Of a DNA stretch of 64,000 nucleotides, positions 44,171-51,721 are shown in pieces. Made by a program: the position numbers and the translations under genes. Origin of the DNA: Pseudomonas sp. stari2 (GTDB taxonomy: Bacteria; Pseudomonadota; Gammaproteobacteria; Pseudomonadales; Pseudomonadaceae); the NCBI RefSeq assembly GCF_040760005.1, contig NZ_CP099760.1, positions 2,785,501 to 2,849,500 on the forward strand, in the 5' to 3' direction. Numbering within the stretch: position 1 is the first letter of the stretch; the number at the start of each line of letters is the position of its first letter. Under the pieces are notes generated by a model that was not told the DNA's origin, searched no databases, and worked only from the letters and a program-made list of their open reading frames with translations.

Positions 44171-46131
44171 GCATGACCGAACCTCTGCTGCAACTGACCG
44201 GCATCAGCCGTAGTTTCACCGCTGGTGATCGTGAATTTCTGGCGTTGAAGAATATCGACCTGACGATCAATGCCGGGGAAATGGTGGCGATTATCGGCGC
44301 CTCGGGCTCCGGCAAATCGACCCTGATGAACATCCTCGGCTGCCTCGACTACGCCACGGCCGGCAGCTACAAGATCAACGGCCGGGAAACCCGTGATCTG
44401 GACAATCAGGCGCTGGCCGAACTGCGTCGCGACTATTTCGGCTTCATCTTCCAGCGCTATCACTTGCTGCCGCACCTGAGCGCGATGCACAACGTCGAAA
44501 TGCCGGCGATCTACGCCGGCACGCCAGAGCCGCAGCGCCACGCCCGGGCCCGTGAGCTGTTGGCGCGTCTGGGACTGGAAGGGCACCTGACGCACCGCCC
44601 CAGCCAGCTCTCCGGCGGTCAGCAGCAGCGGGTGAGTATTGCCCGAGCCTTGATGAATGGCGGTGAAGTGATCCTCGCCGACGAGCCCACCGGCGCCCTC
44701 GACACCACCAGTGGCGAGGAGGTGATGCGCATTCTGCTGGAGCTGCACGCGGCCGGGCACACAGTGATTCTGGTGACTCACGATCCCAAGGTCGCGGCCA
44801 ACGCCGAGCGCATCATTGAAGTCAGCGACGGCGAGATCCTCAGTGACCGCCGCAACGAGCGCGACACCACGGCGCTGACCAATGAGGACGCGGTGCCGCC
44901 CAAGTCCACCGCAGCACGGCGTCTGGTGGCCAGTCTCGGGTTGTTCAAGGAAGCGTTCAACATGGCCTGGGTCGCACTGATCTCCCATCGCATGCGCACC
45001 TTGCTGACCATGCTCGGGATCGTCATCGGCATCACCTCGGTGGTGTCGATTTCGGCCATCGGCGAAGGGGCCAAGCGTTATGTCTTGAAAGACATTCAGG
45101 CCATCGGCAGCAACACCATCGATATCTATTCCGGCACCAGTTTCGGTGACAGTCGATCGGCGGCCATCGAAACCCTGGTGCCGGCGGATGTGACGGCACT
45201 CAATCAACTCTATTACGTTGACAGCGCTACGCCGGTGGTCGGGCGCAATCTGTTGCTGCGTTACCGCAACATCGACCTCGATGCGCAGGTCAACGGCGTT
45301 AGCGACCTGTACTTCCAGGTGCGCGGAATCAAGATGGAGTCAGGCATCCCGTTCAGTGAAAGCGATGCCCGGCGTCAGGCGCAGGTGGCGGTGATCGATC
45401 ACAACACTCGCCATCGGTTGTTCGGGGAGGGCGTCGATCCGCTAGGGCAGGTGATCCTGATCGGCAATCTGCCGTGCACCGTGATCGGTGTGGCGGCGGA
45501 GAACAAGAACATCTTCTCGTCGAGCAAGTCGCTAAACGTCTGGGTGCCCTACGAAACCGCAGCCGGACGGCTGTTGGGCCAGCGCTATCTGGACAGCATC
45601 AGTGTACGGATCAAGGACGGCCAGCCGAGCAAAGTGGTGGAAGACAACGTCAACAAGTTGATGCTGCAGCGTCACGGCACCAAGGACTTCTTCACCAACA
45701 ACCTCGACAGCGTGATGCAGACCGTTCAGAAAACCAGCCGCTCACTGGCCTTGCTGCTGTCCCTGATTGCGGTGATCTCCCTGGTAGTGGGCGGTATCGG
45801 CGTGATGAACATCATGCTGGTGTCGGTCACCGAGCGTACCCGTGAGATCGGTATCCGCATGGCGGTCGGGGCGCGGCAGTCGGACATCCGTCAGCAGTTT
45901 CTGGTGGAGGCGGTGATGGTCTGTCTGCTGGGTGGCGCTATCGGTATCTCATTGAGTTACGCCATTGGCCATCTGTTCTCGCTGTTCATCAAGGAATGGG
46001 AAATGGTGTTCTCGATGACCTCGGTGCTCACGGCTGTGCTTTGCTCGACCCTGATCGGCATCGTGTTCGGCTTCGTGCCGGCCCGCAATGCGTCGCGGCT
46101 CGATCCGATCGAGGCGCTGGCCCGGGATTGA
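44167..46131 (+). CDS. macB: MacB-type ABC transporter (ATPase-permease fusion) of the lipopeptide exporter
   Basis: A 654-residue half-transporter with the nucleotide-binding domain first and the permease second. Walker A is GASGSGKST (44-52), the ABC signature LSGGQQQRV is near 148, and Walker B VILADEPTGALD is near 168. A first membrane helix (about residues 273-295, containing LLTMLGIVIGITSVVSIS) is followed by a large periplasmic MacB_PCD domain. The C-terminal FtsX-type membrane block contains the typical phrase VTERTREIGIRMAVGAR. It is the last gene of the plus-strand lipopeptide operon, translationally coupled to macA by a 4-nt overlap, and ends at a terminator shared with the convergent regulator. 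MacB normally drives export of peptides or siderophores by mechanotransmission with MacA and an OprM/TolC channel. Confidence 0.93.
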   Translation: MSMTEPLLQLTGISRSFTAGDREFLALKNIDLTINAGEMVAIIGASGSGKSTLMNILGCLDYATAGSYKINGRETRDLDNQALAELRRDYFGFIFQRYHLLPHLSAMHNVEMPAIYAGTPEPQRHARARELLARLGLEGHLTHRPSQLSGGQQQRVSIARALMNGGEVILADEPTGALDTTSGEEVMRILLELHAAGHTVILVTHDPKVAANAERIIEVSDGEILSDRRNERDTTALTNEDAVPPKSTAARRLVASLGLFKEAFNMAWVALISHRMRTLLTMLGIVIGITSVVSISAIGEGAKRYVLKDIQAIGSNTIDIYSGTSFGDSRSAAIETLVPADVTALNQLYYVDSATPVVGRNLLLRYRNIDLDAQVNGVSDLYFQVRGIKMESGIPFSESDARRQAQVAVIDHNTRHRLFGEGVDPLGQVILIGNLPCTVIGVAAENKNIFSSSKSLNVWVPYETAAGRLLGQRYLDSISVRIKDGQPSKVVEDNVNKLMLQRHGTKDFFTNNLDSVMQTVQKTSRSLALLLSLIAVISLVVGGIGVMNIMLVSVTERTREIGIRMAVGARQSDIRQQFLVEAVMVCLLGGAIGISLSYAIGHLFSLFIKEWEMVFSMTSVLTAVLCSTLIGIVFGFVPARNASRLDPIEALARD

Positions 46132-46141
46132 GGCTGGCACG

Positions 46142-46174
46142 AAAAAACCGCCGTCCTTAGCAGGAGGGCGGTTT
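46142..46174. terminator. Bidirectional terminator between macB and the convergent luxR gene
   Basis: AAACCGCC (46145-46152) pairs with GGCGGTTT (46167-46174). Six A residues on its left become a T-run on the minus strand, so it is best as the terminator of the minus-strand luxR gene; on the plus strand the T-run is short. Confidence 0.7.
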
Positions 46175-46194
46175 CGTCAGAGGTGTGTGAGCCT

Positions 46195-46977
46195 TTAGGC
46201 CGCGTTCGAAGGGCCGCAGGCTGCCGGGCAGTCCTTCGGCGAATACATCCAGCGCATCAGCGAGTGACGTCCGCTGATGCCCAGTTTGATAGCTGCGCGT
46301 TTGAGGTAGCTTTCGACGGTGTTGACCTTCAGTTGCAACTGTTCAGCCAGTTCAGGCGCGGTGCGCCCGGCCAGCAGACCGACACACACTTCCATTTCGC
46401 GGTTCGACAGGCTCAACCCCAGTTGCTCCACTCGTTCGCAAAAGCGCAGGCGCAGGGTTTCCAGGCCCAGCAGGTTGGAATCTGATTGTTCCTGGGATTG
46501 TCCCTGGGCGTCAGTGTTTGCCGGTTGCAGGGCGTTGATGTGTTTTTCCACCATCGGCAGCAGCACCGGGGAAATGTCCTGCAACAAACTGCGCTCATGA
46601 GCGGAGAAGCGTTTTGCCGGGCCACAACGGTAGACCGAGATCACATAGCGATAACCGTCCTTGCGCCGGGTCAGGTGCAATTGCGAGGCGTCGGTGACCG
46701 TCGAGGGCTCGGGAGCGGGCAAATCATTGGCACTCGGCAGGGTGCTCAGTTCGGAATACACCGTTTCAGCCGGCAGTGGCGCTTCCTTGATGCATTCGGG
46801 TTCGCCGCGCGGTTGCGTGCGTCCGACCGGTTCCACGCGCATCTGCCGGATATGCGTGGCGTCCACCGCCAGTTGGGTCAGGATCAGGTCGTGCAGCATC
46901 CGTGGGAAATGTCGGCTGCCAGTGCTGGCGATGACCTTGCCAATGTGAGGAAACAGCTGTGAGTTCATGTCGTTCAT
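46195..46977 (-). CDS. LuxR-type transcriptional regulator of the lipopeptide cluster (downstream copy)
   Basis: A 260-residue regulator with a C-terminal GerE/LuxR HTH (LSLSNREMEVCVGLLAGRTA, then NTVESYLKRAAIKLGISGRH). Its organisation is the same as that of the regulator at 4158-4952, and the N-termini also correspond (GELIASTGNERF versus GKVIASTGSRHF). The two are therefore paralogues that bracket the NRPS-MacAB block, as in viscosin-, putisolvin- and gacamide-type loci. No AHL-binding motifs are evident. The gene is convergent with macB. ATG 46977 or ATG 46968 are both possible starts; GGATGA before the latter may be its ribosome binding site. The 300 nt upstream contain no gene; they hold AT-rich sequence with a TCCTAC element near 47190 and the terminator of the next small gene. 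Confidence 0.85.
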   Translation of the reverse strand: MNDMNSQLFPHIGKVIASTGSRHFPRMLHDLILTQLAVDATHIRQMRVEPVGRTQPRGEPECIKEAPLPAETVYSELSTLPSANDLPAPEPSTVTDASQLHLTRRKDGYRYVISVYRCGPAKRFSAHERSLLQDISPVLLPMVEKHINALQPANTDAQGQSQEQSDSNLLGLETLRLRFCERVEQLGLSLSNREMEVCVGLLAGRTAPELAEQLQLKVNTVESYLKRAAIKLGISGRHSLMRWMYSPKDCPAACGPSNAA

Positions 46978-47221
46978 CCATGAGTTGCAGTGTGGTACTC
47001 GTGTTCCTGAACCACCGGAAAACAGCTCCATGCCCGGCGACAGCGAATCAGGAAATTGGATCCTATCCTAGTACAACGTTTCAGCGACGGTTTAATGAAG
47101 GTGCTATTAGCTCATAACTGACGGTGAGGAGGATGTCGGGATGACAGATGTCAGAGAAATGCCTTACAGCAGAACAGGATCAATTTTATAAAAATTCCTA
47201 CAAGTGACAGTTTTCAAGAAC

Positions 47222-47261
47222 AAAAAAAGCCCGTTTCAGTCGAAGCCAAAACGGGCTTTTT
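47222..47261 (-). terminator. Terminator of the 32-codon ORF
   Basis: GCCCGTTT (47229-47236) pairs with AAACGGGC (47249-47256), extended by A/T pairs. On the minus strand it ends in seven T residues, 16 nt after the stop codon of the small ORF, which supports that ORF being transcribed. It could also act on the plus strand (five T). Confidence 0.85.
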
Positions 47262-47277
47262 CCCGCATCGACAACCG

Positions 47278-47376
47278 TTACTTCAGGTTGTCAAAGTGGT
47301 CTCGCAGGAACTCGTAAAAGCGAAACGCTTGAAACGATCTCCATACGAGGCTCAGCGTACGCAGCAAAAGCTTCAT
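47278..47376 (-). CDS. Small cationic amphipathic protein, 32 aa, candidate type I toxin
   Basis: ATG 47376 is preceded by TGGAGG (47386-47391) at 9-nt spacing, and the stop is followed by a strong terminator, so this short frame has all signals of a real gene. The protein begins MKLLLRTLSLVWRSF and ends FLRDHFDNLK. It has two Lys and four Arg against one Glu and two Asp, four Phe plus Trp and Tyr, and clustered Leu, so it can form an amphipathic, membrane-seeking helix. The frame is open up to 47568, but the upstream part has no start with comparable signals. I do not recognise a family. A divergent predicted sRNA (47769-47854) would pair with its 5' UTR 72-91 nt before the start codon, as in type I toxin-antitoxin systems. 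Toxicity is inferred only. Confidence 0.65.
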   Translation of the reverse strand: MKLLLRTLSLVWRSFQAFRFYEFLRDHFDNLK

Positions 47377-47447
47377 ACGTTTTGGCCTCCAGGTCGGGGG
47401 CCAGATCTCCAGCGCACTTACCGGACCATGTGTGCCTTCGGACATAA

Positions 47448-47467
47448 ACGTCAGTTCTGTCCATGAG
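47448..47467 (-). promoter_or_regulatory. Predicted sRNA-pairing site in the 5' UTR of the small ORF
   Basis: The plus strand here reads ACGTCAGTTCTGTCCATGAG, a direct copy of the 5' end of the predicted sRNA at 47769-47788 except for A instead of G at position 16. The minus-strand mRNA would therefore pair with the sRNA over 20 nt, the single difference becoming a G-U pair. Confidence 0.6.
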
Positions 47468-47635
47468 GTGGCCGGTTGTGATCCCTCCGAGCCATCATTC
47501 CGGCACGGGTGCAAAACCGTGTCGAAGGGCATGAAACCGTTATGGTTCCAGCCAAACCTTATGGACATACTGGCGAATGAGCGCTGGCATATTAACCTGT
47601 CTTATGGCGGGATTTTGAGGATCATGGATAAAGGT

Positions 47636-47641
47636 TTTATA
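47636..47641 (-). promoter_or_regulatory. Possible -10 element (TATAAA) for the small-ORF mRNA
   Basis: TATAAA on the minus strand in an AT-rich stretch; a CTGACA-like -35 lies 21 nt upstream, which is longer than ideal. It would give a 5' UTR of about 250 nt. Weak call. Confidence 0.25.
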
Positions 47642-47733
47642 TGTTTTGTAATTCGTTATTTCTGTCAGCGTGTTTTGGGGTGGTTAACGTCCGTCAGCAT
47701 CTTCCTTGACTTCGTGTAGCACGCAAAATAACG

Positions 47734-47762
47734 TTGCAACGAAGACCAAAGATTAATAGTAT
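47734..47762 (+). promoter_or_regulatory. Candidate sigma-70 promoter of the predicted sRNA
   Basis: TTGCAA (47734-47739), 17 nt, TAGTAT (47757-47762). Each box matches the consensus at four of six positions with ideal spacing. The start site would fall at about 47769, exactly the first base of the 20-nt complementary segment. Confidence 0.45.
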
Positions 47763-47768
47763 TCCGGT

Positions 47769-47854
47769 ACGTCAGTTCTGTCCGTGAGACAAAACAGGCC
47801 CCAGCCGCAAACTGAGGCCTACCGAAAAACCGCCCCGCAAAGGCGGTTTTTTTT
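47769..47854 (+). ncRNA. Predicted ~86-nt antisense-type sRNA divergent from the small ORF
   Basis: The predicted RNA has an unstructured 5' end (ACGTCAGTTCTGTCCGTGAG). Next is a hairpin formed by 47796-47804 (AGGCCCCAG) with 47812-47820 (CTGAGGCCT, one mismatch). It ends in a GC-rich terminator stem with eight T residues (47842-47854). No ORF of useful size is present. Its first 20 nt are complementary to the mRNA leader of the small ORF on the opposite strand some 300 nt away, so it is a likely trans-type RNA antitoxin in the manner of IstR-1 or OrzO. Its terminator also serves glcF on the minus strand. The existence of the RNA is predicted from sequence alone. Confidence 0.55.
47826..47854. 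terminator. Bidirectional terminator (predicted sRNA / glcF)
   Basis: AAAACCGCC (47826-47834) and GGCGGTTTT (47842-47850) form a 9-bp stem with loop CCGCAAA. Eight T residues end it on the plus strand and five on the minus strand. It lies 30 nt after the glcF stop. Confidence 0.85.
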
Positions 47855-47883
47855 CGCCCATCGTTTGGCTGTCGCCAGCAATC

Positions 47884-49116
47884 CTACGCGTCGCTCACCA
47901 AGGGCATCGCGGCATCCACCAATTCGATCCAGTGCCTGACCGGTGTGCGTCCAGCGCCGTCGAGGTGTGCCTGGCAGCCAATATTGGCGGTAGCGATGAC
48001 ATCCGGATGGCCGCTTTCCAGTGCATTGAGCTTTTGGTCGCGCAGTTGCCGGGCCAGCGCCGGTTGCGTTATCGAATAGGTGCCCGCTGAGCCACAGCAC
48101 AGATGGGCGTCCGGCACGGTCGTGAGATTGAAGCCCAGCCGGGTCAGCACCGACTCCACCGCGCCGCCGAGTCTCTGTGCATGTTGCAAGGTGCAGGGGC
48201 AGTGGAAAGCCAAGCGCTGATCGGCATGAATGCCAAGGGACTCGAGCGGTTCCTCACGCAGTACTTCCACCAGATCTTTCGCCAGTGCACTGACGGCTTT
48301 CGCCTTCTCGGCATAGGCCGGGTCGCTGCACAGCAGGTGCCCGTAATCCTTGATGAACGCACCACAACCGCTGGCAGTCTGCACGATCGCTTCGGCGCCT
48401 TGTTCGATGGCCGGCCACCAGGCGTCGATATTCCTGCGGGCGCGCTCAAGTCCATTGGCCTGGGCATCGAGGTGATAGTCCACGGCGCCGCAGCAGCCGG
48501 CATTCAGCGCCCGAGTAATGCCGATCCCCAGTCGATCCAGCACCCGTGCCGCCGCCGCGTTGGTGTTGGGCGACAGACCCGGTTGCACGCAGCCTTCAAG
48601 CATCAACACCTGGCGGGCATGCCGGGTTACCGGACGGCACTCGGTTGCAGAAGTGCTGCGCGGCAGTTTGGTTTGCAGAGTCTCGGGCAGTAGCGCGCGG
48701 AAGATCTGGCCAGTACCGAGCAATCCCTTGAACAGAGAGGCATTGGGTGCCACTGCGCGCAAACCTCCTCGCAACAAGCGTTGGCCGATGGGTCGCGGTA
48801 CGGCGGCATCAACGACGGCGCGGCCGATATCGAGCAGGTTGTGGTAATCCACCCCCGAGGGGCAGGTGGTTTCGCAATTGCGGCAGGACAGGCAACGATC
48901 CAGATGCAGTTGGGTTTTGCGGGTGACCTCGTTGCCTTCCAGCACTTGCTTGATCAGGTAGATGCGTCCCCGTGGGCCATCTAGTTCATCGCCGAGCAAC
49001 TGATAGGTCGGGCAGGTCGCGTTGCAGAAACCGCAGTGCACGCAGGTGCGCAGGATGCTTTCGGCTTCTTCGGCGCGTGGCAGTTGCCGAGCCTCTTCGC
49101 TGAAAGTGGTTTGCAT
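47884..49116 (-). CDS. glcF: Glycolate oxidase iron-sulfur subunit GlcF
   Basis: The 410-residue iron-sulfur subunit of the membrane-associated glycolate dehydrogenase that converts glycolate to glyoxylate and passes electrons to the quinone pool. Two 4Fe-4S motifs are visible: CVHCGFCNATCP (Cys25, 28, 31, 35) and CLSCRNCETTCP (Cys75, 78, 81, 85). Two CCG-type cysteine-rich domains follow, containing GCCGAVDYH and LCCGSAGTYS. ATG 49116 lies 3 nt after the glcE stop, so the three glc genes form one transcription unit. It is the last gene of the operon and ends before a strong terminator. Confidence 0.96.
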   Translation of the reverse strand: MQTTFSEEARQLPRAEEAESILRTCVHCGFCNATCPTYQLLGDELDGPRGRIYLIKQVLEGNEVTRKTQLHLDRCLSCRNCETTCPSGVDYHNLLDIGRAVVDAAVPRPIGQRLLRGGLRAVAPNASLFKGLLGTGQIFRALLPETLQTKLPRSTSATECRPVTRHARQVLMLEGCVQPGLSPNTNAAAARVLDRLGIGITRALNAGCCGAVDYHLDAQANGLERARRNIDAWWPAIEQGAEAIVQTASGCGAFIKDYGHLLCSDPAYAEKAKAVSALAKDLVEVLREEPLESLGIHADQRLAFHCPCTLQHAQRLGGAVESVLTRLGFNLTTVPDAHLCCGSAGTYSITQPALARQLRDQKLNALESGHPDVIATANIGCQAHLDGAGRTPVRHWIELVDAAMPLVSDA

Positions 49117-49119
49117 GGC

Positions 49120-50184
49120 TCAAAGCTCCGCGTACAGACGACCGGGGTTGAAGATGCCCCGGGGGTCGAGTTGTTGCTTGAGGCGACGGTGATAGTGCAG
49201 GAGGGCGGGTGGCAGCGGATGAAACGGCGCGTCGATCAAGCCATGGCTGTAGCAGGTAGCATGGCCGCCAACAGCCGAAACCACCTGGCGAATCAGAGCA
49301 GCTTCGGCGCCTGATTTTAGCCACCGCTGTGCGCCGCCCCAGTCGAGCATTTGTTCACCGGCCAAGGCCAGCAGCGGGGTGTTGTTCGGCACCGACAGGC
49401 GCCACAGGGGCTGGTCCTCGTCGAAAAAGTCCAGGCGCTGTTCATTCAGATCTGCCCAATAAGTCCCATCGAGCAGTTCGCCACCGAGCCGATCACGGGC
49501 CGCCGCCACCGAGCCTTCGCCACCTTCCAGACGCAAGTGCAGACGCTGCCCATCGTGGCAGGCGGCGCTGATCGGCAACGGTTGTTGGCCCCATTCCGCC
49601 AGGCGCTGCAAGGCACGCTCGCTGTCCATTTCCAGGCTGATGCTCAGGCACTCACGGGGTTTGGGCAGGACCTTGAGTGAGACCTCGGTAATCACTCCCA
49701 GCGAACCGTAACTGCCGGCCATCAGCCGCGACAGGTCATAACCGGCGACGTTTTTCATGACTTCACCGCCAAAGCGCAGGTGCTTGCCATGACCCGTGAT
49801 GATCCGCGTACCCAGCACGAAATCCCGAACCGACCCCGACCACGGCCGCCTCGGGCCCGACAGTCCGCTGGCGATCATCCCGCCCACCGTCGCATCGTCG
49901 GCGAAGGCCGGTGGTTCGCATGGCAACATCTGTTGTGACGCATCCAGTACCGCCAGCAGTTCGCTCAGCGGTGTGCCGCAACGTGCGGTGACCACCAGTT
50001 CCGTCGGGTCGTAGCTGACGATGCCGCGATGAGTGCGAGTGTCGAGGATTTCTCCGGCAACGACCCGCCCCAGAAACGCCTTGCTGTTGGCGCCCTGAAT
50101 CCGCAAGGGCGTGGCGTCCTGCAACGCCCGATTGACCTGATTGAGCAGCGCGGCGCTGTCGTCGACATCCTTTTCTCGGACCAT
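49120..50184 (-). CDS. glcE: Glycolate oxidase FAD-binding subunit GlcE
   Basis: The 354-residue second flavoprotein subunit of glycolate oxidase. It contains the FAD_binding_4 (PCMH) fold in its N-terminal 170 residues (TPLRIQGANSKAFLG, DDATVGGMIASGLSGPRRPW, MKNVAGYDLSRLMAGSYGSL) and a shorter C-terminal substrate domain than GlcD. Its ATG shares one base with the glcD stop (TGATG), indicating translational coupling. It functions only in complex with GlcD and GlcF. Confidence 0.95.
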   Translation of the reverse strand: MVREKDVDDSAALLNQVNRALQDATPLRIQGANSKAFLGRVVAGEILDTRTHRGIVSYDPTELVVTARCGTPLSELLAVLDASQQMLPCEPPAFADDATVGGMIASGLSGPRRPWSGSVRDFVLGTRIITGHGKHLRFGGEVMKNVAGYDLSRLMAGSYGSLGVITEVSLKVLPKPRECLSISLEMDSERALQRLAEWGQQPLPISAACHDGQRLHLRLEGGEGSVAAARDRLGGELLDGTYWADLNEQRLDFFDEDQPLWRLSVPNNTPLLALAGEQMLDWGGAQRWLKSGAEAALIRQVVSAVGGHATCYSHGLIDAPFHPLPPALLHYHRRLKQQLDPRGIFNPGRLYAEL

Positions 50185-51683
50185 CAGAAACGCTCCAGCT
50201 CGGGAAAGGGCAGTTGCCCGGCATGAATATGCATGGCGCCGAATTCGGCGCAGCGGTGCAACGTCGGGATGTTCTTGCCCGAATTGAGCAGACCGCCGGG
50301 ATCGAACGCCGCTTTGACGGAGTGAAACAGGGTCAGCTCATCGTTGTTGAACTGCGCGCACATCTGATTGATTTTCTCCCGGCCCACGCCGTGCTCGCCG
50401 GTGATGCTGCCGCCGACCTTTACGCACAATTCGAGAATCTTGCCTCCCAGGGTTTCGGCGCGTTCCAGCTCGCCGGGTTGATTGGCGTCGAACAGGATCA
50501 ACGGGTGCATGTTGCCGTCGCCGGCATGAAACACGTTCGCCACTCGAAGGCCATATTCGCCAGACAACTGCGCAATGGCCTGCAACACACCGGGCAGTTC
50601 GCGGCGCGGGATGGTGCCGTCCATGCAGTAATAATCCGGCGATAAACGGCCCACGGCCGGGAAGGCATTCTTGCGGCCGGCCCAGAATCGTACGCGCTCG
50701 GCTTCGTCTCTGGCCTGACGTACTTGCGTCGCTCCGGCGTTTTCCAACACTTGGCGCACGCGGATGCAGTCATCGTGGACGTCGGCCTCCACGCCATCGA
50801 GTTCACAGAGCAAAATGGCTTCGGCGTCCACCGGGTACCCGGCGTGGATGAAGTCTTCGGCGGCGCGGATCGCCAGGTTGTCCATCATTTCCAGGCCTCC
50901 AGGAATGATGCCGGCGGCGATGATATCGCCCACCGCGCGGCCGGCATTTTCCACGGAATCGAACGCGGCCAGCAAAACTTTGGCGGTTTGTGGCTTGGGC
51001 AGCAGTTTGACCGTGACTTCGGTGATCACACCCAGCAGGCCTTCGGAACCGGTGAACAGCGCCAGCAAGTCGAAACCCGGAGAGTCGAGCGCATCGGAGC
51101 CGAGCGTGAGGTGTTCGCCCTCGACGGTCAGGATCTCGACCTTGAGCAGGTTGTGCACGGTCAGGCCGTACTTGAGGCAATGCACGCCGCCAGCATTTTC
51201 CGCCACATTGCCACCGATGGAACAGGCGATCTGCGAGGAAGGATCCGGCGCGTAATACAGGCCGAACGGAGCGGCAGCCTGGGATATCGCCAGATTGCGC
51301 ACGCCGGGCTGAACCCGCGCGGTGCGGGCGGCCGGATCGATGTGCAGAATGTTGTTGAAGCGCGCCATCACCAGCAGCACACCTTTTTCCAGCGGCAACG
51401 CGCCGCCGGACAATCCGGTGCCGGCACCCCGGGCCACCACCGGCACGTTCATCTCATGGCAGGTGCGCAAAATGCCCAGCACCTCATCCGGATGCCGGGG
51501 CAAAACCACCAGCAGCGGGGTGGTGCGATAGGCGGACAAACCGTCGCATTCGTACGGGGCGAGATCCTCGCGCTGATGCAGGATTTCCAGTGCCGGCCAC
51601 CGGGTTTGCAGCACCTGCAACAGCGCGGCTTTATCGACGTCCGGCAGGGCGCCGTCGATCTGTTCGTCGTAGAGAATGTTCAT
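50184..51683 (-). CDS. glcD: Glycolate oxidase FAD-linked subunit GlcD
   Basis: The 499-residue catalytic flavoprotein of glycolate oxidase. It has a PCMH-type FAD domain (VPVVARGAGTGLSGGALPLE, IGGNVAENAGGVHCLKYG) and a C-terminal FAD-oxidase C domain with the family signature GSITGEHGVGREK. It is the first gene of glcDEF. No glcC regulator is adjacent in this window; instead the YghU-type GST gene ends 38 nt upstream in the same direction, so the operon may include it or have a very short promoter region. Confidence 0.96.
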   Translation of the reverse strand: MNILYDEQIDGALPDVDKAALLQVLQTRWPALEILHQREDLAPYECDGLSAYRTTPLLVVLPRHPDEVLGILRTCHEMNVPVVARGAGTGLSGGALPLEKGVLLVMARFNNILHIDPAARTARVQPGVRNLAISQAAAPFGLYYAPDPSSQIACSIGGNVAENAGGVHCLKYGLTVHNLLKVEILTVEGEHLTLGSDALDSPGFDLLALFTGSEGLLGVITEVTVKLLPKPQTAKVLLAAFDSVENAGRAVGDIIAAGIIPGGLEMMDNLAIRAAEDFIHAGYPVDAEAILLCELDGVEADVHDDCIRVRQVLENAGATQVRQARDEAERVRFWAGRKNAFPAVGRLSPDYYCMDGTIPRRELPGVLQAIAQLSGEYGLRVANVFHAGDGNMHPLILFDANQPGELERAETLGGKILELCVKVGGSITGEHGVGREKINQMCAQFNNDELTLFHSVKAAFDPGGLLNSGKNIPTLHRCAEFGAMHIHAGQLPFPELERF

Positions 51684-51721
51684 GCGGGCGCCCCTTGGTT
51701 TTTGTTATCGGGTGCGAGCGA

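Noticed and set aside
47278..47568. Longer 96-codon reading of the small minus-strand ORF from 47568
   Set aside because: The added 64 residues lack a ribosome binding site and protein-like composition and cover the sRNA-pairing leader; ATG 47376 has the strong Shine-Dalgarno sequence.
47432..47719. Plus-strand 95-codon ORF in the AT-rich gap
   Set aside because: No ribosome binding site, no recognisable domain, and it runs across the probable promoter of the opposite-strand small gene.
47569..47733. LexA (SOS) box near the small ORF, expected by analogy with tisB
   Set aside because: I looked for CTGT-N8-ACAG on both strands and found no convincing match.
47448..47788. The 20-nt direct repeat as insertion-sequence ends or an attachment-site duplication
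   Set aside because: The enclosed ~300 nt hold no transposase or integrase, no terminal inverted repeats and no target duplication; position at an RNA start and an mRNA leader fits base pairing better.
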